Below are positions 34,497 to 47,320 of a stretch of 64,000 bases of DNA, in pieces (the stretch's first letter is position 1; each line of letters begins with the position of its first letter). Source of the DNA: Spirodela intermedia (lineage: Eukaryota; Streptophyta; Magnoliopsida; Alismatales; Araceae); contig LR746278.1 of NCBI GenBank assembly GCA_902729315.2, positions 1,437,001 to 1,501,000 on the forward strand. The letters are read 5' to 3'. A program made the translations under genes and the position numbers. Below the pieces are notes generated by a model that searched no databases, had not been told where the DNA came from, and saw nothing but the letters and a program-made list of their open reading frames with translations.

Positions 34497-37400
34497 CTAG
34501 GCACAGGGGGAGCACAGGCGGAGCTGACAAGGAAGAAGCCTCTTAAAAATGAGAGCCCTTCCGGAATCCTCGGAGGGTGAGGCGGAGGCAAGGCAGAGCT
34601 GCTCGCTGGCCCCAAAGTCGAGCCTCGCCTGGAATGTCCGAGCATCAGACATCTGCCTCACGAACCGGGTGAAGCGGGTCCAGTTGTGGCTGTCGAACAT
34701 GTTCTTGTTCATCCTCACAAAATTGAAGGACAGCGGGTGGCCGCCGTACAGGTTTTCCCTGCAGAACCTGGAGCTCCTCACCACCTGCTGCAGAGACATG
34801 TCGTCGAGCCGGGTCACCGAGTTCTCCCCGGTCAACGACAGGTTGCACATTCTGGCGGCACGCACCAGCTGCCTCAGGACGCCCTCTGGACTGCCATCTG
34901 GGTTGACCTGCTCCACTTCAGCGTCCCGCATGTCGAAGCAGGCGCAGCAGAGGATCATCCTATACCGGCTGAACATGTGGGCTATGGGGAGGTAGCCGTC
35001 TCTGATGAGGGTGTTGTAGTAGCCGGCGGTCAGCTCGGATGGATGGGAATTGGTGCTGTAGTGCCAGTGGATCCCTGCGATCTTCGCCAGCACCTTCATC
35101 CCGAAGCCCCAGAAGATGGCGTCAGCAGCGATGCAGAGCCTCTCCCCGTGCTTCAGGAGCATCCCCGAGTACCACTCGAGGAAGAACTCGCCGTAGGCTG
35201 TGTTCCAGGAGCCGTCGCTCTTGAAGAAGCTGGTCTCCTCCGGGTTTTGGAACAGGTTGCCGGCGCCGAGGGGGCCACCATTGCCCCATGCACTCTTCCC
35301 CACGCCTTGTGCGCAAGCATTTAGAGAGGCGAGCATATACTGTGAACAAGGAGAGTCAGAAGATGAACAAGGAGTAGAGACCAGATGCTCTCTTGAGCAC
35401 GGAGAGCCCGAACCTTGTCGTAGCACTGGAACTCCCCGAGTTCGGGTCCGCTTCTTGGTTGCATCAGCTTCTCGGATGGGCAAGAGGGGTACCGGAGGTC
35501 CCCCCCCGGGCCCATCCCAATCTGCACTTCCTGAGGAAGAACAGTCGCCAGAATGTTATATCCATGAAGAAGATTCATCTACCAAATATTTCAAGAAGAA
35601 AGAGTACATGGAAAAGGTGCCAACTTACTGTTATTATGATTCCAAGAAAGCCCTTGAAAGTATCTCTGAAACTCCTCATGAAATCTGAGTAAGCTTGAAT
35701 CGGGGTTCTTCCTTTAAGAACAGGGAGGACGTCACATCCCAACGATATATACTCCTTACTTCTTCGTCCAAACCTATCTGAGTGCTGCAAGTCAGGATTC
35801 ACCTCTATCTCCTTGAGAACCCATTGTGGAAGAGGAAACCTGAGGGATTAGATTAGGATGAAAAAAAAGAAGAAAAGAACATCACCAAAATCGATCACCA
35901 GCTCTGTAATGACTATAAGTGGATGATAGATGGTTGCAACTTCTTGGGGGAAAAAAAACCGCCAGCAAAGTGGAAAAGTGGAACAAAAAATCCTATAATG
36001 ATTGAGGATGGATGCTAGATAACTGCACGTACGGATATGTATTGAGGAAAATTTACAGAAAAGCCATTCAAGGGGTCTTATAAGAACTTTTCACTACACT
36101 ATCGCTTTCTGGAGCACAATTTCTACAAACTGAAAGCAGCTGGAAATTAAATACAAAACAATAAATTTGACAGGATGCTAATCACCAACATTTTCTGAAT
36201 TAACATTAGATTTAGATTTTTAGACTGATTAGTATCACATATTCATCAGGATTTTTTTTTTGATAAAAATAAGGTCCACAGATAGGGAACATAAATACGT
36301 GGCAACGTATGCCATTCTTTGAGCAAAATGATTCCCACGGTTGGGAAAATTGATAGATCACTCAAGACACTGACAGCAACAGACCAAGACAGAAATGCAC
36401 CACAATTGGGCGCATTCCACAATGATCCAACCACCGCAAAGACCACAACAAATCAATAGGATAGCAGCAATTGAGGTTACAACCTACGTAAAAATCAACA
36501 AAATGCTGTTTTTTACAGAAATCATTTTACTATAACCAATCTTATTTAGAAACATGTGATTTCGCTTCAGGAAATGGGGTCAAACCATTGCTTTTGTACT
36601 CCTTATCATGCATGTCTAAACTATCCAGAAATCAAACCCACAATTGGCAAATACCCAGCCGTGTCTAGATGTGTGAGGACTGCTGTGTTACTATCACATG
36701 CCAGAGTCTCGACCATCTTCTGATAGCACATAATCTTCTTTTGCCACAGCAGGAGTTGCTTTTCACAATGGGTAAGGAAACCGAAGATCAACTTGGGCTA
36801 GCAGATCAAGGGGTGACGCAAGCTGATCAGGATGGAGGCACATCGACCAGATCAATCACCAAAGAGGAAGATGACCAATCTAAGATCAGCAAACTCTTGT
36901 ATCTTAAGTTTTTAAAAAAAACAGATAAATAAAATTTAAAGAAAAAATTACACCTCATAAACGGTCAATGGACAAGACCATGAAAAGATGGAATAAGTCT
37001 GACCGTCACTTGAAGAAATTACAGAAGCAAATGCCACATCAACAGAAATCAAAAGGTCATAATTTGGCACCTTCACCAATTAATATACATACAGAAGAAA
37101 GTCCAAATATGAGCCGAATGGGCTCACTAGCAAACTGAGGTAAGGTAGGTCCATAGGGCTTATATTTTGAATGGACTCACTAACATAAAAATTCAAGATA
37201 TTGAGTTTTGAGTTACGAAGCAGAGGGTACATGATTAATCTCTCACATCAATAAGGTTAAAATGTTTTCTATGATTTCAAGATTAAAACTTTCCAGCATA
37301 ACATAGAAGTTCTCTCAAATATCATGTCAGTCAAATCCGGTCGTATAAATGAGAATTTCCTTATTCAGTTTGTAAAAAAAGCTACCAGAACAAATAATGA

Positions 37401-37793
37401 ACACAAAAGAAGTAAAATGTGACACTGGATCTAGGAGGATGAGTTAGTTATGGTTGTGATCGAAACCTTCAATCACTTATTGCTAAATAATTCAGGAAAG
37501 AGGTGGATAATTCTCTGTGAACTGAAACAATAAAGAGAGAAATAATTCAGGCATGGCAACGAGCCGAGGTTATTCCTTTAAATTCTCATCTCCCACTTGG
37601 AAGAGCATGTTTCACGTTACAAACTTCATATCAATTTCCACCCAGTAGAAGTTGAGAAAATTAAAACTTTGACGTCATTGAGAGATCCCAACAATTAATC
37701 TTTAGGCACTCTACGACTAAACCTGGTAGAAGGGAGTAAAGGGGACAGCGGGCCCGGGGAGTTACAGAGAGGATGAGTGGCTGAGGTGGGGTA

Positions 37794-37824
<31 letters not shown>

Positions 37825-39254
37825 GGGGTCGTACTTCCGCACTTGGTGCCGGGCTTGAGGGGGACACCGTATATCTGGCAGGTGTGGACGAACAAGAAAA
37901 ATGATGGATGGGAATCTAATTCAAAAGGGACCTTGCAAACCATCAAATCGATAAATTGACATATGTTTCAGCAAGCTTCTTTTAAAGAAGACCAAAAGGG
38001 AAAAATCGTATAAAATGCAATGAAAAAGGTAAATCCAGTCAAAAAGGAACGTTGGAGACGGTGAATCTATTCAGCTCCAAGAAATGTTTTGGAAAACTTC
38101 TTTTTAAAGAAGATAGAAGGGCAAAATAACAGAGAGATGAAGGACACAAGGGGGATTCCTTTGTATGAACATTTGAGGATGCTGATTGGAGAGTATGCTG
38201 GAAAAGGTTAGGATGCCACATTTCGCCACAAAACAGAATTTTCTAATGGGTATAGTCCAAAAATGCTGCAACCAGTCATAGATTTCGGTCTTTCAAACCA
38301 GACATCACAGTCGGTCTATTGGGTTGAGGAAAGAACAGATGTTTACCAAACGTCAAGTTAGTCGAATCAAGTTAGTACCTTGCCAAGGCTCTGCAGTTAA
38401 AAAAGGGTCATACACGCTTTCCATCCTGTAGACAACCTGTCAACCATATGGGATTCCACTTCTCTTTGACTAAATACTATGAAGAATGTCAGCCCCCAAG
38501 AAGATTGAAAGCGAGAATAACCGACGTTACCATCCGATCCATCGGCTTCTCGCCAATTAAATAGCGGGAAATATTGAAGAACGATTAGGAAGATTGGGAG
38601 ACAGGAGTAAGCGGATGAGTCCGGGAATATTATCAGGATCTGATAAACAACGGGCGGGGATCTAGAAATTGATTCGACGTAGAAACGCACACATTATCAA
38701 GAGTAAGGGTAAGCAGCAACAAACCAACAGGGATCGCCGGGGCCGGAACCGCACTGGTGGAAGGCCATGATCATGCGGACCTTGAGCCCGAACCGCTGCG
38801 CCAGGTTCACCAAATCGATGTACCCGGCCCAGTTGTACGCTCCTGGCGCGTCTCTCTCCACGATCCCCCACCACGCTTCCACCACGACTCCCTCAACCCC
38901 GGCGGCGGCGAGGGCCATGAAGGAGGCGGCCATCGTCTTCCTCCGGGACATCTGCCCGGCCAAACCGACGGCGTCCACGGGGAGGGTGACGAAGACAGGG
39001 ATGCCTCCGGCCAGTCGCGGCGGCGTGGGGAGGCCGTATTGGAGCTCCTCCCCTCCCCCCGGGTAGGGTTCGCCGACGGAGCCATTGGCGCCGGAGGACG
39101 GCCTGGAGGAGTAGAGGCGGGCGGAGACAGCCGGCCTGGCAACGGAGAGACGGAGCGGCGCGGTCGAGCGGAGGAAGAGGGAAGGGGGATCAGGCCTCGA
39201 GCGGCCCACGGCGGAGGAGCCGGCGATGCTTGACGAAGGAGGGAGGGTTGCCAT
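34497..39254 (-). CDS. Plastid beta-amylase with altered catalytic residues
   Basis: Four minus-strand exons: 38725-39254, 35629-35839, 35414-35530 and 34497-35339. They encode 566 aa, typical for plastid BAM proteins. Residues 1-55 are Ser/Arg/Pro-rich, a likely transit peptide. Glycosyl hydrolase family 14 motifs follow: [64 protein letters not shown], and [11 protein letters not shown]. Active GH14 enzymes release maltose from glucan ends. Here the catalytic acid (soybean Glu186, motif GELRYPS) is Asp258 (GGDLRYPS). The base Glu380 is kept as Glu458 (TGENS). The inner-loop FTCLE is changed to CACFD, so soybean Thr342 is replaced by Ala. The flexible loop GGNVGD reads GSGPGD. Activity is therefore doubtful, and a regulatory role as for BAM4/BAM9 is possible. 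Sequence is closest to BAM1/BAM3-like forms. Intron 1 is 2.9 kb without a recognisable gene. Confidence 0.94.
37795..37826 (+). repeat. (GA)n microsatellite in beta-amylase intron 1
   Basis: An interrupted GA run lies inside the large first intron of the beta-amylase gene. Confidence 0.85.
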
Positions 39255-39965
39255 CCGCTCGCTCGCACGTGCATGTGCGCCTTCCTCGTTCCTGTTGGTC
39301 TGCGGATGTTAAACCGCTATGTACTACCTGCTCCTACAATCGATCTCCATCCTCTCCCCCATTCTAGCGGCTTCTTGCGTACTGATGGAGGCCACTGTGG
39401 CCCTCGTTTATCCAGCCCCCCCTCTCTCTCTCTTCTTTCTCTCTCTCCTGGTAGAGGAGAGAGGGTTACCGTTTGAGCGGACGGGATTGCCCGCCGAAAG
39501 TCTGGACCCTGGGCACCTTGCTCGGAGCCGCCAGGCTGTCAGGAGGGACCACGTCTTTGGGGCGGGGTAAAAAGGGCAAAAGACGGCCGCCGCTGGGCTG
39601 GAGGCCCAATAAGGGGCCCGAAGGAGCCCCAGTCCACTAAGAAAAGCCGTCGTCCTCAACCCCCCCCCCTCCACAGATCACTGAACTTAAGGAAAAGAGA
39701 GAGGGAGAGGAAGGTACAAACGCCATGGGATAGAAACCAGAGAGCAGAAGTAATTACAGACTCAAAATCCCGGCTATGGGGCAGGAGGCTCTGAGGAGAG
39801 ACGCACTCACTCTGAACACATGCACATTGCTTGAACAGCTCCGATCAGAGCAATATGTGACACCTGAATGTATGTAGACATATGGGCAATGAATGCTGAC
39901 ATGTAGAGCTAGAGAGAGAGAGATATATATAGAGATAGAGAGAGATGTATATAGAGAGAGAGAGA

Positions 39966-40004
<39 letters not shown>

Positions 40005-40508
40005 GACTCTGAAAAATATGAGACTGGTACAAAATTATGAGGAATAAGAGGGAGAAAGAATTGGTGGGGGAAGGGGGGGAGAGGGTGATCCATCACCTGG
40101 GTCACCGTCCCTGAGACCTGGATTTGATGATGAACAGAAGAAGGAATGAACCCATGATCCTTCCAGTCAAATGACCACCTTGGGTTGATCCTGAATTGGA
40201 CTGAAAATGAGGAGAGCGGGCTTCCTTCTGAGTCCTCATGCCCACAAAGAGTCTTCTTTTCTTTTCTAGGGCACACCTTCTGCCCCGATGCAATGCCCAG
40301 TGGAAGGGGAGGGGCGGGGCGCTCATCCGTTGACCCCCGCCTGTTGTGAGAGGAAGAACCCGAATCTGACTCCATGGTGGTGACCTCGGACTCTGCCCAA
40401 AAACCAGAAGAAGACTGACTGACGCATGCATGCAATACTCGGACCTGACTCGAAGCAAGCAACCCCAATGCATATGCAGGAGACCCCTTTCATGCCGAGA
40501 GGGGAGCG
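39255..40508. other. Beta-amylase promoter and importin 3' flank
   Basis: This stretch holds the 5' leader and promoter of beta-amylase (from 39255 upward) and the 3' UTR of importin beta-1 (below 40509). A compound GA/GATA/GAT microsatellite lies at 39911-40006. Short open frames with His or Ser runs are translations of that repeat, not genes. Confidence 0.55.
39911..40006. repeat. Compound GA/TA/GAT microsatellite
   Basis: GA and TA units pass into about 12 GAT trinucleotides (39967-40003). It lies in the likely 3' UTR or flank of importin beta-1. Confidence 0.93.
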
Positions 40509-40738
40509 TCAACCAGAGACAGCCCTACTGATAGCTAATTTGGCCCAATCGGCAGATTCTTTAATCAAATGATCGTCCGAAGATAAGCATTCATCCAAAA
40601 AGCCCTTGCTTGAAACAGACTGACCGATCAAAAGGGCGGCTTTGCTGCCCAGTGTGTCTGCCAGGTCTCCCAGTAAACCAATCGCAGTCTTCATCACAGC
40701 CTCATCCCTATCAGACAGATAGATAGATAGAGAGAGAG

Positions 40739-40788
<50 letters not shown>

Positions 40789-43232
40789 TTAGTACAGAAT
40801 ACAGGGCATTATAAGGTAAATGGCTTGGGCTAGGATACTTACATGTCCTTCTCCATGTACAGGCTGTCGAGATACTGAAGGATGTGAGGAGCGAAAGGCA
40901 TGAGGAGCTGGGTCTTCGGGGAACTCTTGAATCCTTGAAAAATCCCAGAGTAAGCTTCCAGAATCCCATTTCTCAGCTGGTTGGTGTACTCGCTCATGTC
41001 ATCATCGGTTACCGAAGCACGGACTGAGAGCTCTGCTGCACTCTGAAGCATGGGCATGGCGTAGGTCAGGTACTTCTCAAAGTTCTCTCCAATAGCCAAG
41101 GCGATGTCACCAAAGCACGAGAAGATCTGGGGCTTAACAGAGCGGTGGAGTTCATTGCTGGACAGATCTTTAAAGAGCTGCGTCATGATTCCATCACAGA
41201 AAGGCAGAATCTTCTCCTCCAATGCTCTGCACAGGTCTCCCACCACACCAACAGTGATAGAACAGACCTGGTACTCCTCAAAGTTCTGAAGACCCATCTC
41301 CAAGTAGGGATAGAATCCTTCCAGGTACTTGGAGAAGTTTGGACCTGTCACGTAGGCAAGAGCACCGATAGCGAGCATTGCCTCTTCGTGCACTGTAGCG
41401 TGTCTGGAGGCAAATACCCGCAGGAAGAGATCCATGATCTGGTCCGCGTACTGCATGAAGGCGTACTTTGTGGGCTCTGCTGATCCCAGCTTCTGGATGA
41501 TCACCTGAAGGCAACCACAGAGAAGGCCCTGCAACTCGTTCTGCTTCTCGTGTGCTTCGAGCGTCTTGTGAAGCTCGGCCATGATGACAGGAACCAGCTG
41601 CATGACTGTCGAAGCCGTCTCATCAGTGGAGCACCTCACGAGCTCGTTCAGTGTCTCATAGGCCGCAGTGCGAAGGCGGGATTCACCAGCATCTTCCCTA
41701 TGTGTAACATGGAGGAGGGCCTGAACGACATCCTTGAAGAAAGGAGATATGGGCGACCCGGAACCCATGTTCTCGTAGCCTTGGGCAAGGAAGTAGAGGG
41801 CGCCACAGGCCTTTTCAGCAACATTAGGAACATCTTTCATGCTATGGAGCAAGACAGTCAAGATCTGTTGGCAGTTCTCATGGGTGATCACTGGCGTCTC
41901 CATGGTCGATCCATGGAGGAACTCGAAAATCCTTCCCAGGGTCCATGCGGTGGTGTCCTTCACATGATTATTCGGGTCCTTCATTAACGCAGTTAGCATG
42001 AAACTCAGAGCATGCTTGACGACATCAATAAGCTTGTCTGGGGATGGGCCTTCTAAGATAGAGCCAAAGGCATAGGTTGCCGCCTCTCGCTGCCTCCATT
42101 CGGGTTCATTGATGTTTTTCTGTATGAATGGCATAACAAGGGGGACTATGTCGTCTCCCACTGTCCGTGCAACCAAACCCAAGCAGGTTCCGCCAGCCAT
42201 TGCGATATTCCATACACCTTCATCTTGATCCTGATCTTCCTCTTGCTTAAGAAGGGTCTCAAGTAGCATAGGGACGAGTGCAGGCAACGCCTGCTTGATG
42301 AAATAGAAGCAAGGGATATCTGAATCAGCAGTGAAATCACCACCATATTCATCTAGGATGTCGATCTCTTCATCACAGATTGAGCTCCAGAATTCAATAG
42401 CTTGAAGAGCAACAGGCTCCTCATCTTCCCTCACAGCTTTAGCAGTGATGTTGAATATGTCCTGCATGTAAGAAGACAGCTTCTCATAGTACATTGAAGA
42501 TATGGACACGAGGCATTCAAATGCAGCCTGCCGAATCTTCACTTCAGGGGACAGTGTAGCTTCGCAAATGATTCTCATGATGAAGTCCCGCTCCATGTCG
42601 TTTGCGAAATTTGCCTGAGCAAATCCCAAAGCATTATACAAAGCTCGAGTTGCAGCCAACCTTACATCAGTGTTTCCCTCGGAGGCACTCATGCCTTGGA
42701 CAACTGCCGTCAAAATTTTATTAACCTCATCTTGATCGACAACTTCAGGGGAAACTTCTTCACACACATAACCTAAAGTGTCAAGAGTTGCTTGCTTGAC
42801 ATGGGGCTGGTGAATATTTGACAAAAGGGAACTGATCAGTTCTGGCCATTGACTTTGAGGCAGCTCGATGCCAGCAATCTTCGCAATCACCTGAGATGCA
42901 ATGGATCTTGCATCAATGGCGGGTGAGGAAAGGGTCTGAAGCAAACACCCTTTGACCTGGGCCTTCACGGCTGCGTCCAGTGACAACCATCTCTGTACAA
43001 GTTCATACTTCCTATATTGTTCCTTAGCATCTAATGCATTTTTGAGGACCAATCCTGCCAATTTGCGACTGTCCACAGGCTTATCATTATTCGCCAATTC
43101 GTTCGAAAGAGAGAGCAAAAATCCTGTGGGATTCTGTTCCTGGAACTGTTTTAAACTTTCCTCAGCATGCTTACGAACCGCTCCATCTATTGACTGTGCA
43201 CTCAAAAGAACTTGGGTAACCTCTATCGCCAT
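40509..43232 (-). CDS. KPNB1: Importin beta-1 (KPNB1), nuclear import receptor
   Basis: Two coding exons, 40843-43232 and 40509-40707, encode 862 aa (Arabidopsis KPNB1, about 870). The GT-AG intron joins GACAT to GGATGAG and restores KDMDEAVMKTAIGLLGDLADTLG. The protein is built of HEAT repeats throughout. Family landmarks include the N-terminal importin-beta domain (HAEESLKQFQEQNP, SRKLAGLVLKNALDAK), LGYVCEEVSPEVVDQDEVN, the acidic segment around residues 330-345 (LLKQEEDQDQDEGVWNIAMA), and EWRQREAATYAFGSILEGP. It carries importin-alpha/NLS cargo through nuclear pores and is released by RanGTP. In Arabidopsis KPNB1 also affects abscisic-acid responses. The start agrees with the conserved MAxEVTQVLL beginning. 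An acceptor (TCTGCAG) just before the ATG and a donor near 46517 imply a 5' UTR intron of about 3.3 kb. Confidence 0.97.
40728..40788 (+). repeat. (GATA)n/(GA)n microsatellite in KPNB1 intron
   Basis: GATA tetranucleotides flanked by GA runs fill much of the 135-base last intron of the importin gene (40708-40842). Confidence 0.93.
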
Positions 43233-46200
43233 TTCCGTCTGCAGAGAGAAGTAAACAAATTTTAATCTAGAAATAAATAGCTGAACTTTATGACTGACGA
43301 AATTACGCTTTTAAAATAAAAAAATGGGATGACTGGATGCAAGACAACAAGGGCACAAAAAGAATCACATTTTATTTCCCACATCAAATGAAATCATTCA
43401 AAACGAAAAGAAAATACGGAAGCATTAAACAGGGTAGATTGCAAATCTGTACCCTGATGTCAAATGGCCAAATGACAGGATCTGACTAAATCATACACCA
43501 TCAGGCTTCAACCTATAACTTAAATACTTAGTAGCCAATATTTGATGCATCATGTGTACCCCATAGGTTAATTGCCGATATTATTTTTTCAAACGAATTC
43601 CGAAGCTATAAATTTTATGGCTAAAGGAGTGCAACTTTCGAGTAAAACCAGTCTTCCTATTCCCTCCAGAGTTCATGCTAATCTCACAAGCTGCTTCCAT
43701 CGAATAATTGAATTGGCTTCCATATACCAACTGAATTGGCACCTAGGGCTATCAATTTATGACAGGGAAACATCCCTCATAATACCATATCTGACCAGCC
43801 GAACATTTCCACAAATTATCCAAAAAGTTTATATTCTTGCTCACTTTCTCTTGACCCTAGTATGTCTAGCACAGCTAACCTCTGCTGTTGTGATTCAGGA
43901 TGACTAAAACGCGCTAGATAGTACTTGACTTCAGAAAAGCGTGACTGCCGGCCAATAGCCTATTTGACAGTAAGAAAATAATCACAATTCCTGGCAAAAA
44001 GGGCAAGGTAAGCTGCGATTGAAGCCTATGGAAATATTGCAATTTCAAGCATTTTGTGCCAATGTAAATATAATATCCACTCTAAGACCACCTCAATGTC
44101 TGATGTTATCCGCAGCCTGAAATCATAACTCTAGTACTCAAGAAGCCAGTACTCAACCAAAGCTGAATGAAAAGTTCTATAAGAACCTAAGGAATTCACG
44201 TATGTTTGGCCAGCCTTTATCTCATCCCCTCACATCTGATAACATGAGCCATGCCCTGCCTAAGAAAACAAAGAATATTGAGGCGATTTGAGGAAAGGTC
44301 TGCACTTCATCATTCTGGGAGTAACACAAACAGTTGCAACAAAGATTTTGGTTCTACAAGTATCCTCTGATAATGACTATGCTCGATGGAATAGATAAAT
44401 CTCTTTTAAAGATGTTCAGCAGTGAAGGAATGGTTTTATCAACTATGTACCAGAAGGAACTTGGGATGTAGTCCCTCCACATCATTTCACCTTTCGTGAT
44501 GAAATTATTCTGCTTAGGAAATATAAATAGGCTCTTTGCTGATTCCTTCTTCAGATCCTCACCATCCAGTTCATTGCTTTGCCTGCTGCAGGTTTGGAGG
44601 AAGTAGGCATATTGAGTCCCCATATTCTCCAATCTCTCATTAAGCAGAAAGAGCTATCACTAATTACATATAAAGACATCATCACAGATTCCATCAACTA
44701 TGACATCAACTTCAGAACATCAATATTTTCAGACGATCAACAGATAAGTTTACCCACTCCGCAAAAAAAACTCTTTTTTTTCCTTCCCGAAGCTTAAATA
44801 AGCATCCTTGTTTAGGAAGTACGTTTCAACAGGCAAAAAAGCTTCACTATGCCCACATTGACACTCGGAATCGAATTTCCTATAGGGCTCTACAACTGCT
44901 GCTATGTATCGCACAAACGAACCCTTCGTCTGTACTACACCAGATGCAACTCTTGGTGCTCCAAATGCATATGTATAGAGTCCTCTTCACGCCCCATGCA
45001 CTCATCCAATCCGGAAAAATAATAACTTATTGACAAAGAACAATCTAATGACACTGAAATTGACTATAAACCTTATCCTACCTCTGATATCTCAAATTTG
45101 TCAACTTCCATCCGAACATAGAAAAGAGGATTGGGATGATGCCCCTGTCACTGATAAATAGAAATACTGAGGACACCTAGAAGATTAAACCTTGATATGA
45201 AATTTGTAAACGGCAAAACTTGACCTGTCGAGCTCCTGTGCTCTAGTTCTCACCGTAAAAACAACTAAACTACATCTAGAGAAAAATTAAATGACTGACA
45301 TAGCGGCTAAACAATATCAGTTCTCATCCTCAACTTTTACTTTATTCATCAAACTCAGCTATCCGTTAATTCTCCTTTAAATATCACCTATTAATCACGG
45401 TTGGCTTTACTAAAATTCATCAAAGAAGAAATAAATCCTGAAATTTCTGCCAACAGGACTACTAGCTTCCAAAGACTACAATCATAAACACAACATCTAT
45501 CGGTTAGTAGATAGGCTTCTGTTGCTCAATCTCTTAGTCCACCAACCTTGTGTTGATTGAGACATAGTCACTTAGTTGTGGCATAAACGCGGGCAATCTG
45601 GTACAGTACCAGATAGCAAAATAAAATAAAAACAGGATATCACACAACTAAACTAGAGAAAATGCACTCCAGATTTTATGTAAGTTGGGAAAAAAAGAAA
45701 TTATTCGGAGAAGACAAGAATATACACAAAAAGTAGCACGGCATATTTAGTAACCATGATAGTAAACAAAATAGTAAACTGTTTTGTTAAGGCACTCTGC
45801 TCCAGTCAAACATGAGCACAAAAGCCTTTAAAGATAACACTACAAATCAGCAAAGTTTCAGTTTTCCTGATCATTCTAACATAATCTGTGAACCAAAAAA
45901 TCCAAAGGCGGAATAGAGCAACTAGAAGTAACGATCAGAATACTGCTACGTCACGTCTTTACAAGTACATGGCCCAGAAAGCCACTAATGGAGATATTAC
46001 TCTTCCATACGACCATAAGACGTACAGATCTAAGATATAGCAACCGAAAATAACCCGATAATTTATAATTATATGACTCTGACGGGATAAAAGCATTAAA
46101 ACTTAATACTTTGTTAGTAAAAGATCATAAAATACATCGTAGTGAGCCTCAAATATTAAAATTTCTTCGACGAAAAATGAAGAAAACATGCAACAATACA

Positions 46201-46609
46201 AATGGGGAAGAAGACTTATTTTGGGGATTCTACTACGCAATCGGAACGACAGAAAATATAAATCATAAAAAGAACAAGACGGTTCACTATCGAACAGCAG
46301 AATCCTCAATTTCAAGCCGCAAAATCGCGGGCAAAAAGTAATAAGCAAGATATGCCGCTCAAGTTTCAAACAACTACAGTATTCGAATTGAACGAAACTT
46401 CACGGCACATCCCCACCACGATAGGGAGCAACTAAGAGGGAGCATTTTCCCTGTTCCCGAATCCATGAAGCGTCAATCGGGGGGACAACCAACGAAAAGC
46501 ACGCATCGAGAAACTTACATGTATTTGCCGCTCGCCTCAATCCTCGAAATCTCTCAATTAAATGTCCTCGATGTGAGGCCGTTTCTCCCCGGAGGAGATG
46601 ACTGCGGAG

Positions 46610-46618
46610 AAACCCTAG
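46610..46618 (+). promoter_or_regulatory. Telobox-like AAACCCTAG in KPNB1 leader
   Basis: AAACCCTA lies in the probable leader of importin beta-1. Teloboxes are frequent near transcription starts of growth-related plant genes. A short motif like this can occur by chance. Confidence 0.35.
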
Positions 46619-46650
46619 CAGTGAGAGGGGAAACGAGAGAGAAAGAGAGA

Positions 46651-46675
46651 GGGGGGGGGGGGGGGGAGGGGGGGA
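46651..46675 (+). repeat. G homopolymer near KPNB1 leader
   Basis: A run of more than 15 G, then A and seven G, follows a GA-rich stretch. It is a C-run on the importin sense strand and a G-quadruplex candidate on the other. Confidence 0.85.
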
Positions 46676-47320
46676 GCAGTAGAGCAGAAGGCAACTGCCT
46701 AGCTGGATTTCGTAATTACAAATTTATACGACTTTCATTTATCCACGTATTACTGTATGGTAATTACTGCTCTCGTGTTCTTTCATCCGCTTCCCCTCGT
46801 TCGCTTCAATTTTCACGAAGGCCATGCACACCACATAACAAAAAATCACCACAGAGACCCCACAACGGATTGATTTCGTCATCTCCTGACGTAAGACCGG
46901 ATATTACAGGGATGCGTACGAACACGGTGCGTGTTGACACGAAGGGGAATGGGCGAGTCCGCGGGCTTTTTGGACCTTCCGAAGCCGTCCGATCAGCATA
47001 GGGTGGATTTGACGGTGAGGATCCCGACACGTCTTCAGAAGTGTGGCCCAGCCCAGATTATAATTTGGGCCAAGCCAGCTGACCTTTTCTCAAGGCCCAA
47101 CCTGCTGAGGCCTCTGGTTGGCACGTAATGGGCCCAGCCGACCCGAAAGCCTGCTGCCAGGCCGGCCCAATAACATAAACAGAAGCGCCGGAATGTTCTA
47201 ATAAATGAAAGTTTGGTCAACCTACGGTTCTCTCGGGCTGATTCCTGAAGAGCACGGTGTTAAAAAAAGGAGAGGTAGTGAAAAGAACCGAGGAAGAAGA
47301 GAGAGAGAGAGAGAGAGAGG

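Larger units (their letters stand above)
43233..47320. other. KPNB1 5' UTR intron, leader and CBP20 3' flank
   Basis: From 43242 to about 46517 the sequence is AT-rich with no domain-bearing frame and fits a long 5' UTR intron of importin beta-1 (minus donor ACAT|GTAAGT at 46517, acceptor TCTGCAG next to the ATG). The leader exon is probably 46518-46640. A G homopolymer lies at 46651-46675. The rest, to 47320, holds the importin promoter and the 3' flank of CBP20. No other gene is supported. Confidence 0.5.

Noticed and set aside
34932-34934. Reading the Asp in CFDMRD as loss of the second catalytic glutamate
   Set aside because: Counting from soybean Glu186 shows this is the inner-loop residue 345. 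The true second catalytic Glu (380) is kept in TGENS.
35840-38724. Gene nested in the beta-amylase first intron
   Set aside because: Short frames such as 36669-36932 have no family signature, and the intron looks like ordinary AT-rich DNA.
39754-40512. Long minus-strand open frames with His or Ser runs
   Set aside because: They read through the GAT/GA microsatellite in the importin 3' flank and have no domain or conserved start.
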